NCBI GenBank assembly: GCA_965223165.1
Contig: CBDCVQ010000006.1
Span: 73,318-137,317 of the forward strand
Direction of reading: 5' to 3'
Length of the DNA: 64,000 nt
Source: JABDMH01 sp965223165
GTDB lineage: Bacteria; Bacteroidota; Bacteroidia; Chitinophagales; Saprospiraceae
The notes under the pieces were generated by a model. That model had not been told where the DNA came from and ran no database searches. It saw only the letters and a list, made by a program, of their open reading frames with translations. Both the position numbers and the translations under genes were made by a program. Numbering within the stretch: position 1 is the stretch's first letter; each line of letters opens with the position of its first letter. Shown here in pieces: positions 54,607 to 63,871 of this stretch.

Positions 54607-55401
54607 ATGGATCTCAATTTGGAAGGAAAGGTCGCAGTCATCACGGGGGGCAGCGTGGGCATTGGTCTGGCGGTGGCCAGAGGGCTGGCGGCGGAAGGAG
54701 TGCACCTAGCGCTGTGCGCCCGTAATGCCCATCGACTGTCGGCCGAGGCAGACGCTCTTCGGGCAGCCTGCGATGTGCAGGTTTTCGCCCAGCCTTGCGA
54801 CATGACGGATCTCCAACAGATCTCGGCCTTTGTCGATGCTATTCACGCCACCTATGGCGGCGCCGACATCTTGATCAACAACGCCGGGGCGGGTACCAAC
54901 GAAAAGATCATTGATGCCCCTGATACCAAGTGGCAGTATTTCTGGGACCTCCACGTCATGGCGGCTGTCCGCATGTCCCGGGCTTTGATGCCCAGCATGC
55001 AAGAGAGGGGAGGGGGAGTCATATTAAATAATTCTTCTATATGTGCACGGCAGCCGTTGGGGTATGAACCGATCTACAATACCACCAAGGCCGCGCTATC
55101 GATGTTCTCCAAATGCTTGGCCAACGAATGCATTCCTCACAACATCCGAGTGAATACGATCAACCCAGGCTTGATTCTTACCCCAGACTGGTGGAGCACC
55201 GCCGAGAAACTGGCCAAAGAAGAAGGCACCACCGCCGAAAAATACTTAGAACAGCTGGCCAAGGACTATACCCCCATTGGCCGTTTCGCCACCCCGGAAG
55301 AACTGGCCGCCTTCTTCGTCTTCATGTGCTCCGACAAAGCCAGCTACTGTGTGGGCTCGACGCACTATGTGGACGGCGGCTGGCTCAAGGTGGTGAATTG
55401 A
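54607..55401 (+). CDS. Short-chain dehydrogenase/reductase (SDR)
   Basis: A 264-residue classical SDR. Starts at MDLNLEGKVAVITGGSVGIG; the cofactor motif is TGGSVGIG, then ILINNAGAGT, the catalytic serine in ILNNSSICARQ and the YNTTK pair (Tyr, Lys). The C-terminus GSTHYVDGGWLKVVN is typical. Paired with the esterase gene. The substrate is unknown; a sugar or hydroxyacid is plausible given the dehydrogenase-rich surroundings. Confidence 0.9.
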   Translation: MDLNLEGKVAVITGGSVGIGLAVARGLAAEGVHLALCARNAHRLSAEADALRAACDVQVFAQPCDMTDLQQISAFVDAIHATYGGADILINNAGAGTNEKIIDAPDTKWQYFWDLHVMAAVRMSRALMPSMQERGGGVILNNSSICARQPLGYEPIYNTTKAALSMFSKCLANECIPHNIRVNTINPGLILTPDWWSTAEKLAKEEGTTAEKYLEQLAKDYTPIGRFATPEELAAFFVFMCSDKASYCVGSTHYVDGGWLKVVN

Positions 55402-55408
55402 TGAGAGG

Positions 55409-55545
55409 GGGTTTTATGGTATTCTGGTTTTATGGTTTTATGGTTTTATGGTTTTATGGTTTTGTGGTTTTGTGGTGTTCTGGTTTTATGGTTTTGTGGT
55501 TTTGTGGTTTTATGGTATTAGGGTTTTATGGTGTTCTGCTACTCT
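55409..55545. repeat. Low-complexity tandem repeat TGGTTTTATGGTTTTGTGG
   Basis: About 135 bp of 8- to 9-bp units of the form GGTTTTATG / GGTTTTGTG, with occasional GTGTTCTGG. A GTCACTC-type short repeat follows near 55600-55650. Both lie between convergent genes and are non-coding; an apparent open frame through them is only the repeat. Confidence 0.8.
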
Positions 55546-55650
55546 ACTCTGGCATCTACCAGTCGTGAGCTCGCCCAAAACTCAAGCTCACTCGAAACTC
55601 AAGTCACTCAGAACTGCCACTCTCGGTCACTCTCGGTCACTCTAGCTCAC

Positions 55651-57108
55651 TCATACTTCCTCTTTCCCCGTTTCCATCAATTCCCTTTCCTCCTGCAGGA
55701 CCCGAGCTGCTTCTTGCTCACTGACAGTGTTCCTGGGGGTGATCAGACTGACTGCTACGCCCAGAATGGTTGCTGCGATCACGGCCGGGATGACGGGATT
55801 ACCCCAAAAGGCGTCATAGGCGGGTACATTCATGATCAGGATGGAGCAGGTTGCGCCTCCGACTAGGGTGGCAATCCCTCCTTGCCAGGTCGCTCGGGGC
55901 CAGTACTTGCCCATGAGGACACAGACGAAGAGCCCACTGAGGATGATGGAAACCATGTACTTGATATAATCAATGACGTCGGTCGCGTACAGGGTAAAAA
56001 TCAGGGCCAGGGTAGTAATGCCAAAGACACCCCAGCGCGAATAGGTCACCGCTTTCTCACTGGCTGGCATGCGACCGAAAAAGAGAATGAAGACATCTCG
56101 CAGAAGGATCGCTACCCCGGCAATCGCATCCGAACTGGCGGAGGACATCGTGGCGCTCAGCCCGGCGATGAGCACGATCATGCCGATGGCGGCGGGCAGT
56201 ACTTCGGTGGCCATATAGGGAAACGCAAAGTTAGAGTTGTCCAAGCCGGGGTTGAGATGGTAGGCGGACATACCGATCAGGGCCGGAATGAGGGAGAAGA
56301 GGAGATAGACCGTGCCACTCAAGTAAAAGCTACGCTTGATCGTGCGAATGTTGTCAGAGGAATAGATGCGCTGCCGGAAGGCGGGTGTGGCCAAGACCCC
56401 TACGAAAATCACGAATGCCAGGGAGATAGACGGCAGCAGCTCCTTGCCCTCCAAAAAGGCCAGTGGGGTAGTCGGCATGGAGGCCTGCACGGCTGACAAC
56501 CCTCCCGCCTGATGGATGGACAGCACTACCATTAGTATAAAGCCAAAGAACAGCACAATCGCCTGAATGCTGTCCGTCCATACGACGGCCATGTAACCGC
56601 CAATAAGCACATAAATGCCAAAGGCCAACGCTACGATGACCTTCGCGTAGCCCAGATTGATCTCGGTGATCCATGCCAGGTACAATCCGCCCCCTAGGAT
56701 GTGAGCCCCCAGCCAACCTACGGACGCTAGGAGGACCAGAACAGCCACGACTCCCTTGATGCGTTTATTAGCTCCGTAGTAGAAGGCCATCTCTTCGGCG
56801 AAGGTCATAAATTGATACTTCCGGGCGCTACCAAACCACTTGGCCAGCAGCAGAATACCAAACGCGCCGCCAATGCCGTAAAGCGATCCGGCCCAACCAT
56901 CGCTATAACCCTTGCCGATGGCTCCCATACTCGAGCCCGTGCCCACCATGGTGGCGATCGTGGTACCAAACATCAAGATGAAGGGTACGCTGCGATTGCC
57001 AAGGAGGAAGTCTTCACCGGAGCTCTGCCTGCGTGCCAGCCAGAGGCTCAACACGATCATCGATACCACGTACAGCAAGAAGATGAGCAAGAAAAGTGTC
57101 GCGTTCAT
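55651..57108 (-). CDS. Sodium:solute symporter (SSS family)
   Basis: A 485-residue integral membrane protein with about thirteen helices. The N-terminal MNATLFLLIFLLYVVSMIVLS helix is followed by the family motif SSGEDFLLGNRSVPFILMFG and TMVGTGSSMGAIGKGYSDGW. The central VVWTDSIQAIVLFFGFI is the usual SSS helix. Convergent with the SDR gene and not in an obvious operon. The substrate is unknown; proximity to sugar-modifying enzymes suggests a carbohydrate or organic acid. Confidence 0.9.
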   Translation of the reverse strand: MNATLFLLIFLLYVVSMIVLSLWLARRQSSGEDFLLGNRSVPFILMFGTTIATMVGTGSSMGAIGKGYSDGWAGSLYGIGGAFGILLLAKWFGSARKYQFMTFAEEMAFYYGANKRIKGVVAVLVLLASVGWLGAHILGGGLYLAWITEINLGYAKVIVALAFGIYVLIGGYMAVVWTDSIQAIVLFFGFILMVVLSIHQAGGLSAVQASMPTTPLAFLEGKELLPSISLAFVIFVGVLATPAFRQRIYSSDNIRTIKRSFYLSGTVYLLFSLIPALIGMSAYHLNPGLDNSNFAFPYMATEVLPAAIGMIVLIAGLSATMSSASSDAIAGVAILLRDVFILFFGRMPASEKAVTYSRWGVFGITTLALIFTLYATDVIDYIKYMVSIILSGLFVCVLMGKYWPRATWQGGIATLVGGATCSILIMNVPAYDAFWGNPVIPAVIAATILGVAVSLITPRNTVSEQEAARVLQEERELMETGKEEV

Positions 57109-57212
57109 AGGTCGGATTGCCGGCAGGGTGGGCCAAAAATCAAAATACGAATTTAAGTGGGGTCAGTAGGGTCTCGGCACCAACCGTAGGAAAGGAACCC
57201 CGGTTCGACCTT

Positions 57213-57456
57213 TCAGATCAACTTAAAGTCTCTCAGGTAACGAAACCCCTCCGTGGACTTAAAGAACCGCTCCCTTTCCATGGCCTCTTCGTCGGTGTTA
57301 AATAGCTCTTGGTAGCGTAGCTTCCAAGGAACCCGGTCCCTCGTTTCAGCTACCTGGCCGGCGTTATGTCTGGCGATCTCTTCGGCTAGATGGGGTGGTT
57401 CGGCCGTAGCACTGGCTGCTGTCTTTTTCGCTCTTCAAAAGGTATACGATCACCAT
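57213..57456 (-). pseudogene. GIY-YIG endonuclease relic, frameshifted
   Basis: Reading the minus strand from 57456 gives MVIVYLLKSEKDSSQCYGRTT, the start of a small GIY-YIG protein. It then loses frame at a CCCC run (57392-57395). The neighbouring frame continues HLAEEIARHNAGQVAETRD, PWKLRYQELFNTDEEAMER and ERFFKSTEGFRYLRDFKLI to a stop at 57213. Removing one C restores an ~80-residue URI/GIY-YIG domain protein of the UvrC nuclease-like type. It is a decayed gene or a sequence error. The family is often found singly in Bacteroidota. Confidence 0.65.
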
Positions 57457-57530
57457 GATGCCTACCCCATGTCCGGTGGCCAATATAAGGCTTCGTTTCT
57501 GAGCAAGGCTGTGTTCGAAACTCATCGAAG

Positions 57531-58041
57531 ACGGAGGAGGAGGGATTGCTGGCGCGATCCCTTAGGGGGTGAACCAGCAAAGACCCTTGGGCCGCCCTGC
57601 GGGCTACTTTTTTTGTCTCCGCCCTGTCTCCTTCAAGCAAGCTTGCGTCGACCTGGCTCCAACAAAAAATCCCGCCGAAAGGCGGGACCACTAAGAAGCT
57701 TGCGGAGGAGGAGGGATTGCTGGCGCGATCCCTTAGGGGGGTGAACCAGCAAAGACCCTTGGGCCGCCCTGCGGGCTACCTTTTTTGTCTCCGCCCTGTC
57801 TCCTTCAAGCAAGCTTGCGTCGACCTGGCTCCAACAAAAAATCCCGCCGAAAGGCGGGACCACTAAGAAGCTTGCGGAGGAGGAGGGATTGCTGGCGCGA
57901 TCCCTTGAGGGGTGAACCAGCAAAGCTTCTTAGTGGCCCTTCGGGCACTTTTTGTCTCCGCCCAGCCTCCCCCAAGCAAGCTTGGTCGGCCGGGCTCCAA
58001 CAAAAAATCCCGCCGAAAGGCGGGACCACTAAGAAGCTTTG
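57531..58041 (-). repeat. Three tandem ~170-bp units carrying the tRNA-Ser 3' end and its terminator
   Basis: The 3' end of the tRNA (plus-strand GCGGAGGAGGAGGGATT) recurs at about 57532, 57703 and 57875, before the real copy at 58042; spacings are 171, 172 and 167 bp. Each unit also carries a CAAGCTTG segment, a GGGCCGCCCTGCGGGC stem and, in the minus-strand direction, the terminator stem TCCCGCC-TTTC-GGCGGGA followed by TTTTT. The first GC-rich unit is next to the GIY-YIG relic. The units look like tandem duplications of the tRNA's downstream flank. Confidence 0.8.
58002..58025 (-). terminator. Intrinsic terminator of tRNA-Ser
   Basis: On the minus strand TCCCGCC-TTTC-GGCGGGA is followed by TTTTTTG, about 17 bp beyond the tRNA 3' end. 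Further copies at 57663-57687 and 57835-57859 belong to the tandem units. Confidence 0.85.
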
Positions 58042-58128
58042 CGGAGGAGGAGGGATTCGAACCCCCGGTACGCGTAAACGTACGCTGGTTTTCAAGACCA
58101 GTGCATTCAACCGCTCTGCCACTCCTCC
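58042..58128 (-). tRNA. tRNA-Ser (anticodon TGA)
   Basis: An 87-nt cloverleaf with long variable arm, as expected for serine. The acceptor stem pairs GGAGGAG (58128-58122) with CTCCTCC (58049-58043), with discriminator G at 58042. The anticodon stem CTGGT encloses CTTGAAA with anticodon TGA, the variable arm is GCGTACG...CGTACC-like, and the T loop is TTCGAAT. The CCA end is not encoded. Confidence 0.95.
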
Positions 58129-58267
58129 GAATGGATAGGCATGCAAATGAAGGGGCGCAAGATAAAAAAGTCTCCTCTAATGTGTGCGACGATCTTGGGC
58201 TCGCAAGGGCCGAACATGGGTTGGTGATTTGGCCGCAGCAGCGGCTATTTTGCCACGCTTGAAAGTG

Positions 58268-59602
58268 CTAGGAGCCTGTCACCAGCACCTTTTGCTGATA
58301 TCCCTTTCCCTCCTTGGTCTGCAGTTGTAGCAAATAGACCCCTGGGGTGGTCCGCAAGGGAATCTTGATCCGCCCCCGTCTGGTCTGTCCCCGCTCCAAA
58401 ACGCGGCCCTGCAGATCCCATAGGGCAAAGGTAGCTGGAGGTAGGTTCGGATGCAGCTCTAGCATGGTTCCGGCCCGGACCGGATTCGGAGCGACGTGTA
58501 CGGTGGAAAGAGCATGATCGCGATTGCTTGTTGATGTGCCGGTGCGGTGGGCGACGAAGATTTTGCCGAGTGGATTGTTGAACGCGGTGCTTCCGGGGAA
58601 GGCGATGTAGGGTACGCCCTCGCTGGTGAAGTCCAACGACACCATCTGGCCAAAGTCCTGGTCGGTTTTCTCTAATACCGTCTCGACGGTGACGTCCTGT
58701 GCCACGATCTTGGCCAGCTTGATGATCGATCGGTCGCCGTAGGCGATGTACAATGCACCGTCATACGCAGCCAGGGACGTCAAATTTCGGGCACCGGAGA
58801 ATCCGATGAAGACGTTGTTCAGGGAGTCGATGGTCCGGGTACTCCAGACATCATTGATTCTTTGAGCCAACTTGATGTGACCGTTTTGCGCGTAGTAGCT
58901 GATGTACACATTTCCCAACTCATCGACGACCATTGAGGAGAAGCGGCCGGCACGTTCGTTTTCGTCGATGGGCTGGATCTGCCATGTGCCGTTGACCCGA
59001 CTGGCAAATTGCAAGACGTTTAGCTGGTCATTGAAGTAGGAGATATAGATATTGTCACCATCCAATGCAATCGAGGTGGCATTGGCATACATAATCGGAC
59101 CGCTGCCAATGGCCTGTACGGTCCAGCTATTGCCGTCATAAAAACCATATTCGACACCGGGTCCATTGAAGGGATTGACCGAACTGGTGTGGATGTTACC
59201 GTTCGCATCTACCAAGATCGAATTGTCCCAGCCATCATGTCCCGGATCTCGCGTATCGATATTTTGCCAGCCGTTGTTCTGCCATCGCCGTACGGCTTGG
59301 TCCTCGGTGTCGTGGTCATGGTAGGCGATCACCGGATTGTTGTCGTTGTCATAGGTGATGTCAGGAGGCCCGTAGAAATAGCCCGTGCTGACCGTCGATC
59401 CGGTCACCTCGCCCTCATCGATCATGGCATAGCGGACCCAGCCAGATCCGGCTTCACTTAGATAGACAATGTGCACCCGATCCAACTTGTCAATGGCCAG
59501 GACAGGCTTCAATCCATCATTGGAAATGGTGGTCACCTCCCAGCCCTGTGCATACAGCCATCCAGCGAAGAAAAGCATGATACCGGAAAGTAATAGTCGC
59601 AT
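58268..59602 (-). CDS. Secreted propeller-like protein with type IX secretion sorting domain
   Basis: A 444-residue exported protein. Signal peptide MRLLLSGIMLFFAGWLYAQ. The body contains repeated strands with DxxxxxHIVYL, ITYDNDNNPVIAYHD, ILVDANGNIHTSS, SIALDGDNIYISYF, MVVDELGNVYISYY, pointing to a multi-bladed beta-propeller. The C-terminus has the Por sorting signature VHVAPNPVRAGTMLEL, FALWDLQGRVLERG and TTPGVYLLQLQTKEGKGYQQ, closing with KVLV. T9SS should export it. No catalytic residues are recognised. Confidence 0.85.
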   Translation of the reverse strand: MRLLLSGIMLFFAGWLYAQGWEVTTISNDGLKPVLAIDKLDRVHIVYLSEAGSGWVRYAMIDEGEVTGSTVSTGYFYGPPDITYDNDNNPVIAYHDHDTEDQAVRRWQNNGWQNIDTRDPGHDGWDNSILVDANGNIHTSSVNPFNGPGVEYGFYDGNSWTVQAIGSGPIMYANATSIALDGDNIYISYFNDQLNVLQFASRVNGTWQIQPIDENERAGRFSSMVVDELGNVYISYYAQNGHIKLAQRINDVWSTRTIDSLNNVFIGFSGARNLTSLAAYDGALYIAYGDRSIIKLAKIVAQDVTVETVLEKTDQDFGQMVSLDFTSEGVPYIAFPGSTAFNNPLGKIFVAHRTGTSTSNRDHALSTVHVAPNPVRAGTMLELHPNLPPATFALWDLQGRVLERGQTRRGRIKIPLRTTPGVYLLQLQTKEGKGYQQKVLVTGS

Positions 59603-59876
59603 TTGCTTGCATTTTGTCTTGTGAGGAAATCAGATGGCAATTCCCACCTGCCTTGTCGTGTGCCGCACCGTTTCGCCCCAAACTTATGACGGGGCGCTAC
59701 CACAGTTTAAATATACCATCAGATTGACAGATGTTGATGTCAGCGCGTGGACCGAAAGCTCGGTGGCGGGCTTGATGGAGCCCCAGCAGAATATTCCCGA
59801 TATTGTATAGAGGCATGCCCGGACACCGGGCAAATGCCAGGTAACCCTTCTCTTCAGATGCAAAACAACAACAAGT

Positions 59877-61112
59877 ATGAAGTCTCGATCTAAGTCTCGC
59901 CGTCACTTTCTTATGATGGCCGGGACCACCGCCATCTCGATTCCATCCTTCGTCAAGGGGTACTCACATACCGAAATGAGAGAGTTCCAAGCCCGTGGTT
60001 GGTCCGTGGGTGTCTCCAAGCGGGATCTGGACACCCCGGCACTCTGCATAGACTTGGACGCCCTGGAGCAGAATCTGGATACCCTACAGAACACGGTCGA
60101 GCGCAATGGCATCGGCAGTCGTCCCCATGCAAAGACACACAAGTGCCCGGCGCTGGCTCGTTTGCAGTTGGAGCGGGGAGCCTTGGGCATTTGCGTAGCG
60201 AAGGTCAGTGAAGCGGAGGCCATGTTTCAGCACGGCATCGATCAGCTATTGATGACTACGTGCAATGTCACGCCTACCAAGATTCAGCGGGCGATGGCCC
60301 TGCGTCGCTGGTGCAACGGATTTATCCAGGCGACGGATTCGAAAGCCAATGCGTGGCTGCTGTCTGAGGCGGCCCAGTCAATGGGTATCACCGCCGATGT
60401 GGTGGTGGATGTGGACCCGGGACTACATCGCACCGGTGCGCCACCAGGCAAGGTCTCGCTCGAGCTCGCACAGGAGGTAGATCGCCTGCCTGGCCTTAAC
60501 CTTAAAGGATTGCTCTGCTACGATGGCGCGTCGCAACATGTGAAGGGCTTTGAGCAGCGGCGTGCGCGTACACTCGGACAAATGGAGCCCGCGGCGGAGA
60601 CCTGCCATCAGATGTCGAAGGCTGGATTGAATACCGAGATTTTTAGTGGTGGAGGCACCGGCTCCTACAATATCGATCACGAAGTGTCCAAGCTTACCGA
60701 CGTGCAGGTGGGCAGCTACCTCTTTATGGACGCGCAGTATATGAGCATCGGCAGCCAGTCAAATGCGGAGGTCTATGATGACTTTCAACCAGCATTGACC
60801 ATCCTGACTACCGTGCTCTACGATCAGCACCCGGGTCAGGCCACTACAGACGCCGGAGCCAAGGCTTGTACCATCAATCAACCCTGGCCGATCGTCATGG
60901 GGGAGACCGGGATGAGTTATCGGTCCGGATCCGATGAATTTGGAACCATACTGTATGAGGATCCTTCTCGAACATATAAGGTGGGCGACAAGCTGGAGCT
61001 GATCGTCTCGCACTGTGATCCAGTGGTCAATTTGTACAATCAACTGTACGCCATCCGAAATGACAAAGTCGAGGCCATTTGGCAAATAGAAGCCAGGGGT
61101 ATGTCGACCTAA
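59877..61112 (+). CDS. D-threonine aldolase / DSD1-like PLP enzyme with Tat signal
   Basis: A 411-residue fold-type III PLP enzyme. A twin-arginine signal SRRHFLMMAGTTAISI is present near residue 9, so export is likely. LDTPALCIDLDALEQNL starts the alanine-racemase-like barrel, and RPHAKTHKCPALARLQL carries the PLP lysine. Downstream, MGETGMSY and LELIVSHCDPVVNLYNQLY supply the His-x-Asp-type metal site typical of D-threonine aldolase / D-serine dehydratase relatives. It may process D-hydroxy-amino acids. A 78-bp gap leads to the AraD1-like gene in the same direction. Confidence 0.87.
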   Translation: MKSRSKSRRHFLMMAGTTAISIPSFVKGYSHTEMREFQARGWSVGVSKRDLDTPALCIDLDALEQNLDTLQNTVERNGIGSRPHAKTHKCPALARLQLERGALGICVAKVSEAEAMFQHGIDQLLMTTCNVTPTKIQRAMALRRWCNGFIQATDSKANAWLLSEAAQSMGITADVVVDVDPGLHRTGAPPGKVSLELAQEVDRLPGLNLKGLLCYDGASQHVKGFEQRRARTLGQMEPAAETCHQMSKAGLNTEIFSGGGTGSYNIDHEVSKLTDVQVGSYLFMDAQYMSIGSQSNAEVYDDFQPALTILTTVLYDQHPGQATTDAGAKACTINQPWPIVMGETGMSYRSGSDEFGTILYEDPSRTYKVGDKLELIVSHCDPVVNLYNQLYAIRNDKVEAIWQIEARGMST

Positions 61113-61190
61113 GAGCGAGGAAGGACGGCCACCGGACAGGATGGCATCACGGTCCAAGATTAGAGATTTGTAAAGCGACGAAAGTAAACG

Positions 61191-62191
61191 ATGAGATTAG
61201 TACAACTGACGCATCCGGAGGTGGGCCGTAAGATCGCACTGGTGCGGGAACCCCAACTAGTCTTGATCAGCGCGTTCCCGTCGATCTACGCATTGGCGAT
61301 GCGATCGCTAGATGAAGATGTATCCTTGGCGGCCATGGTCGAGGGTGGGCTCTCCCAGGTGGTTCTCGATTACGATTCCATCTATGCAGGAACCTCAGAT
61401 TGGCAGTTGCTGCCGGCTTTCGATCACCCGGATCCGCTGCACTGCATGCTTTCGGGCACGGGTCTCACGCACAAGGCCAGTGCTCAGAACCGGCAGCAGA
61501 TGCATGCAGCGGAGCAAAGTCAGGAGCTGACTGATAGCATGATCATGTATCAGTGGGGTGTAGCGGGCGGACGCCCCAAGGCAGGTACCATTGGCGTGCA
61601 GCCCGAGTGGTTTTACAAGGGCAATGGCACTAATCTCCGCGGGCATGGGCAGAAGCTGGAGATCCCTCCCTTTGCCAATGGCGGAGGCGAAGAACCGGAG
61701 GTCGCAGGGGTCTACATCAACGACCGTGAAGGGAGGCCATTTCGACTGGGTTTTGCCGCAGGCAATGAGTTTTCTGATCACGTCATGGAGCGCAAAAACT
61801 ACCTGTACTTGGCACCTGCCAAGATTCGGACCTGTTCGATAGGTCCGGAACTCGTGCTCACCCATGATTTCAAGCATATTGAGGGCCGCGTATCCGTGAC
61901 AAGATCCGATACCGTCATATGGAAAAGGCCATCCGAACCGGCGAAGAAAATATGGCGCACACATTGGCAAATCTTGAATACCACCATTTTAAGTACCCCA
62001 ACCATCAGGTACCCGGCCAGGCACACATCCACTTCTACGGAGCAGATGCCTTCAGTTTTGGTGACGACATACGACTGCAACACGGCGACCGGATGCAGGT
62101 CCATTGGGAGGGCCTAGGTCGGCCGTTGGTCAATGTACTTTCGATTTCCGATACAGCAGAGCAGATGGTCCCGATAAGACCGCTGGCTTAG
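61191..62191 (+). pseudogene. AraD1 / fumarylacetoacetate-hydrolase-like protein gene, apparent frameshift
   Basis: An enzyme of the AraD1 (FAH-fold) family, related to hydrolases or dehydratases acting on sugar-acid products. The first frame runs MRLVQLTHPEVGRKIALV...GVAGGRPKAGTIGVQPEWF...AAGNEFSDHVMERKNYLYL...IEGRVSVTRSDTVIW and then loses sense. A second frame begins KAIRTGEENMAHTLANLEY and continues HHFKYPNHQVPGQAHIHFYG...VHWEGLGRPLVNVL to a stop at 62191, the expected C-terminus. Adding one A to the AAAA run at about 61922-61925 joins them. Active sites appear intact apart from this; damage or error cannot be told apart. Confidence 0.7.
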
Positions 62192-62241
62192 CGCTGTGGA
62201 CGGAGGCCTTCGTGCGACTCTCCCTGTCCGCGGGGAGGCCG

Positions 62242-62385
62242 TCACTCTTGCTTTAGTGCCGCCACCGGATGGGCGTAAGAGGCCTTTAGTATCTGGAAAT
62301 CACTGTGCGTATGGTACAGGTAGGTCCAATGGAGGTGAATGGCCGGGTTTTGGGGGCCGGATATGATCTCACCAGGGGCCTCCAT
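62242..62385 (-). other. Short possible gene remnant
   Basis: A 47-codon minus-strand frame, MEAPGEIISGPQNPAIHLHW to a stop after ALKQE, has protein-like composition between SusD and the AraD1-like gene. It is too short to assign and has no recognised family. Confidence 0.25.
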
Positions 62386-62400
62386 GCCAGTTCATAGATG

Positions 62401-62427
62401 GGCCGGCACGAAGTAGTCGCGCCGGCC
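62401..62427. repeat. GC-rich hairpin downstream of SusD
   Basis: GGCCGGCACG (62401-62410) and CGCGCCGGCC (62418-62427) form a ten-pair stem (one G-T pair) with loop AAGTAGT, 30 bp after the susD stop. No T-run follows, so it may stabilise the 3' end instead of terminating. Confidence 0.45.
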
Positions 62428-62456
62428 GCAATCTTAGCATTCGAATCTAGGCCTCC

Positions 62457-63857
62457 TTAGAAGCCAGGATTCTGCTGGATATTTGGATTGGCGTCCAACT
62501 CAGCTTCAGGTATGGGCATGACGACCCGCTCGTTTGGGTAGATGATCTCACAGATAGAGGACGTACACTGGGTTCGGATAATGTCCTTCTTATGCCTCAT
62601 CAAGTCCCACGTTCGATGACCTTCAAACGCCAGTTCCTTCCTCTTTTCCAGTAATACCTCCGCCAAAAGCTCATCACCAGTGGCGGCCACAGGAGCAGCT
62701 TGCGGATCGGCCCGCTGCCGGATCACGTCGAGATCGGCCTGTGCGTCATTCTTGCCCTGGCGAGCAAGTGCCTCCGCACGGATGAGGTAGACCTCAGATA
62801 GTCGCATGACGATGGTATTGTTCTCTCCCGTTACGCTCGGATATTTTACCATTCGGTATGGCGCATAGTCACCATCAAGTCCGGGGTCTTCGGCAAACCA
62901 GCTCAGCCTAACGTCATTGGCGTCATACAAGGACACAATGTCGTTAGAGGGCAGATAGTCACCGTATCCCTCTACAATGTACATCCTGCCCAAAGCATCC
63001 GAGCCACGGTTGTCTGTCTCCGTCATCGAGATTTCAAAGATGGATTCCGACGAAAATTTGCCGGACCACGCATCAGCATAGTTTTCGTTAGCGAGCAGGG
63101 TATACTTGCCGCTATTGATGACCTCCGTGGCCAAACGCTCCGCATTGGAGAGATCGTCCATGTACAGGTAGACTCTGGCCAAAAGCGCTTTGACAGCGGT
63201 ATGGGACAAAGTAGCTGTGCTTCCACTCCGAGGCGTGTCGGTGATCATGGTCAGTGCTTGGTTCATGTCGCTCACAATCTGGGCATAGACCTCCCCCACA
63301 GAGTTTCGGCCGGGAGTCGACATTTGATCAAACTCAAGGACCAACGGAACACCTAGATGGCTAGCACCGTCGGTAAAGGAATAGTGTTGGGCAAAAGCTC
63401 GGACCATATCAAAGTAGACGAGGCCCCGCAAGGCATAGGCCTCACCAATGATGTGTTCCTGGTCTGCTCGTACCACCTCGGCCAGTTCCACATCGGAATT
63501 GATGATGGTATTAAGGGCATTGACGTCCTCCCACATTTCTTGCCACATCTCTTCGGCAATAAAATCGTCCTCCGACGCGCCATATTCTGCGTAATCCTTG
63601 GCGCGATTGGCACTGGGATGCTGCTTCACGTCGTCGGACATAACATCTGGAACGAGCAGAAAGTAGCGACCATAGTAATTTTCACTGGAGAGGCCATTGT
63701 ATACTCCCGTGATAGACGATCTGAAATCCCCTATACTGGTCAGTGCCAGTTCATTGGGCACGGATTGCTGGGGCACGATGTCGAGAAAATCTTCTGAACA
63801 GGAGAGGGTAATAAGGGCAATTCCCAAGGTTATGATTCTAAAGGTTAATTTTTTCAT
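62457..63857 (-). CDS. susD: SusD/RagB-family outer-membrane nutrient-binding lipoprotein
   Basis: A 466-residue surface glycan-binding protein. Lipoprotein signal ALITLSCSEDFLDIVPQQ (Cys20). Helical TPR-like SusD features are GVYNGLSSENYYGRYFLL, ADQEHIIGEAYALRGLVYFDMVRAFA and TAVKALLARVYLYMDD; the C-terminal part has MRLSEVYLIRAEALAR, LLEKRKELAFEGHRTWDLMR and the closing VMPIPEAELDANPNIQQNPGF. It pairs with the SusC-like gene 14 bp upstream to import oligosaccharides or glycopeptides. The substrate is unknown. Confidence 0.93.
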   Translation of the reverse strand: MKKLTFRIITLGIALITLSCSEDFLDIVPQQSVPNELALTSIGDFRSSITGVYNGLSSENYYGRYFLLVPDVMSDDVKQHPSANRAKDYAEYGASEDDFIAEEMWQEMWEDVNALNTIINSDVELAEVVRADQEHIIGEAYALRGLVYFDMVRAFAQHYSFTDGASHLGVPLVLEFDQMSTPGRNSVGEVYAQIVSDMNQALTMITDTPRSGSTATLSHTAVKALLARVYLYMDDLSNAERLATEVINSGKYTLLANENYADAWSGKFSSESIFEISMTETDNRGSDALGRMYIVEGYGDYLPSNDIVSLYDANDVRLSWFAEDPGLDGDYAPYRMVKYPSVTGENNTIVMRLSEVYLIRAEALARQGKNDAQADLDVIRQRADPQAAPVAATGDELLAEVLLEKRKELAFEGHRTWDLMRHKKDIIRTQCTSSICEIIYPNERVVMPIPEAELDANPNIQQNPGF

Positions 63858-63871
63858 GACTCTTCTTGCTT

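Noticed and set aside
55409..55650. Open frame rich in FWFYGF motifs
   Set aside because: It is a translation of the GGTTTTATG tandem repeat and has no other protein character.
59697..59906. 69-codon minus-strand open frame
   Set aside because: It lies in the intergenic region, runs into the start of the PLP-enzyme gene and has no family features.
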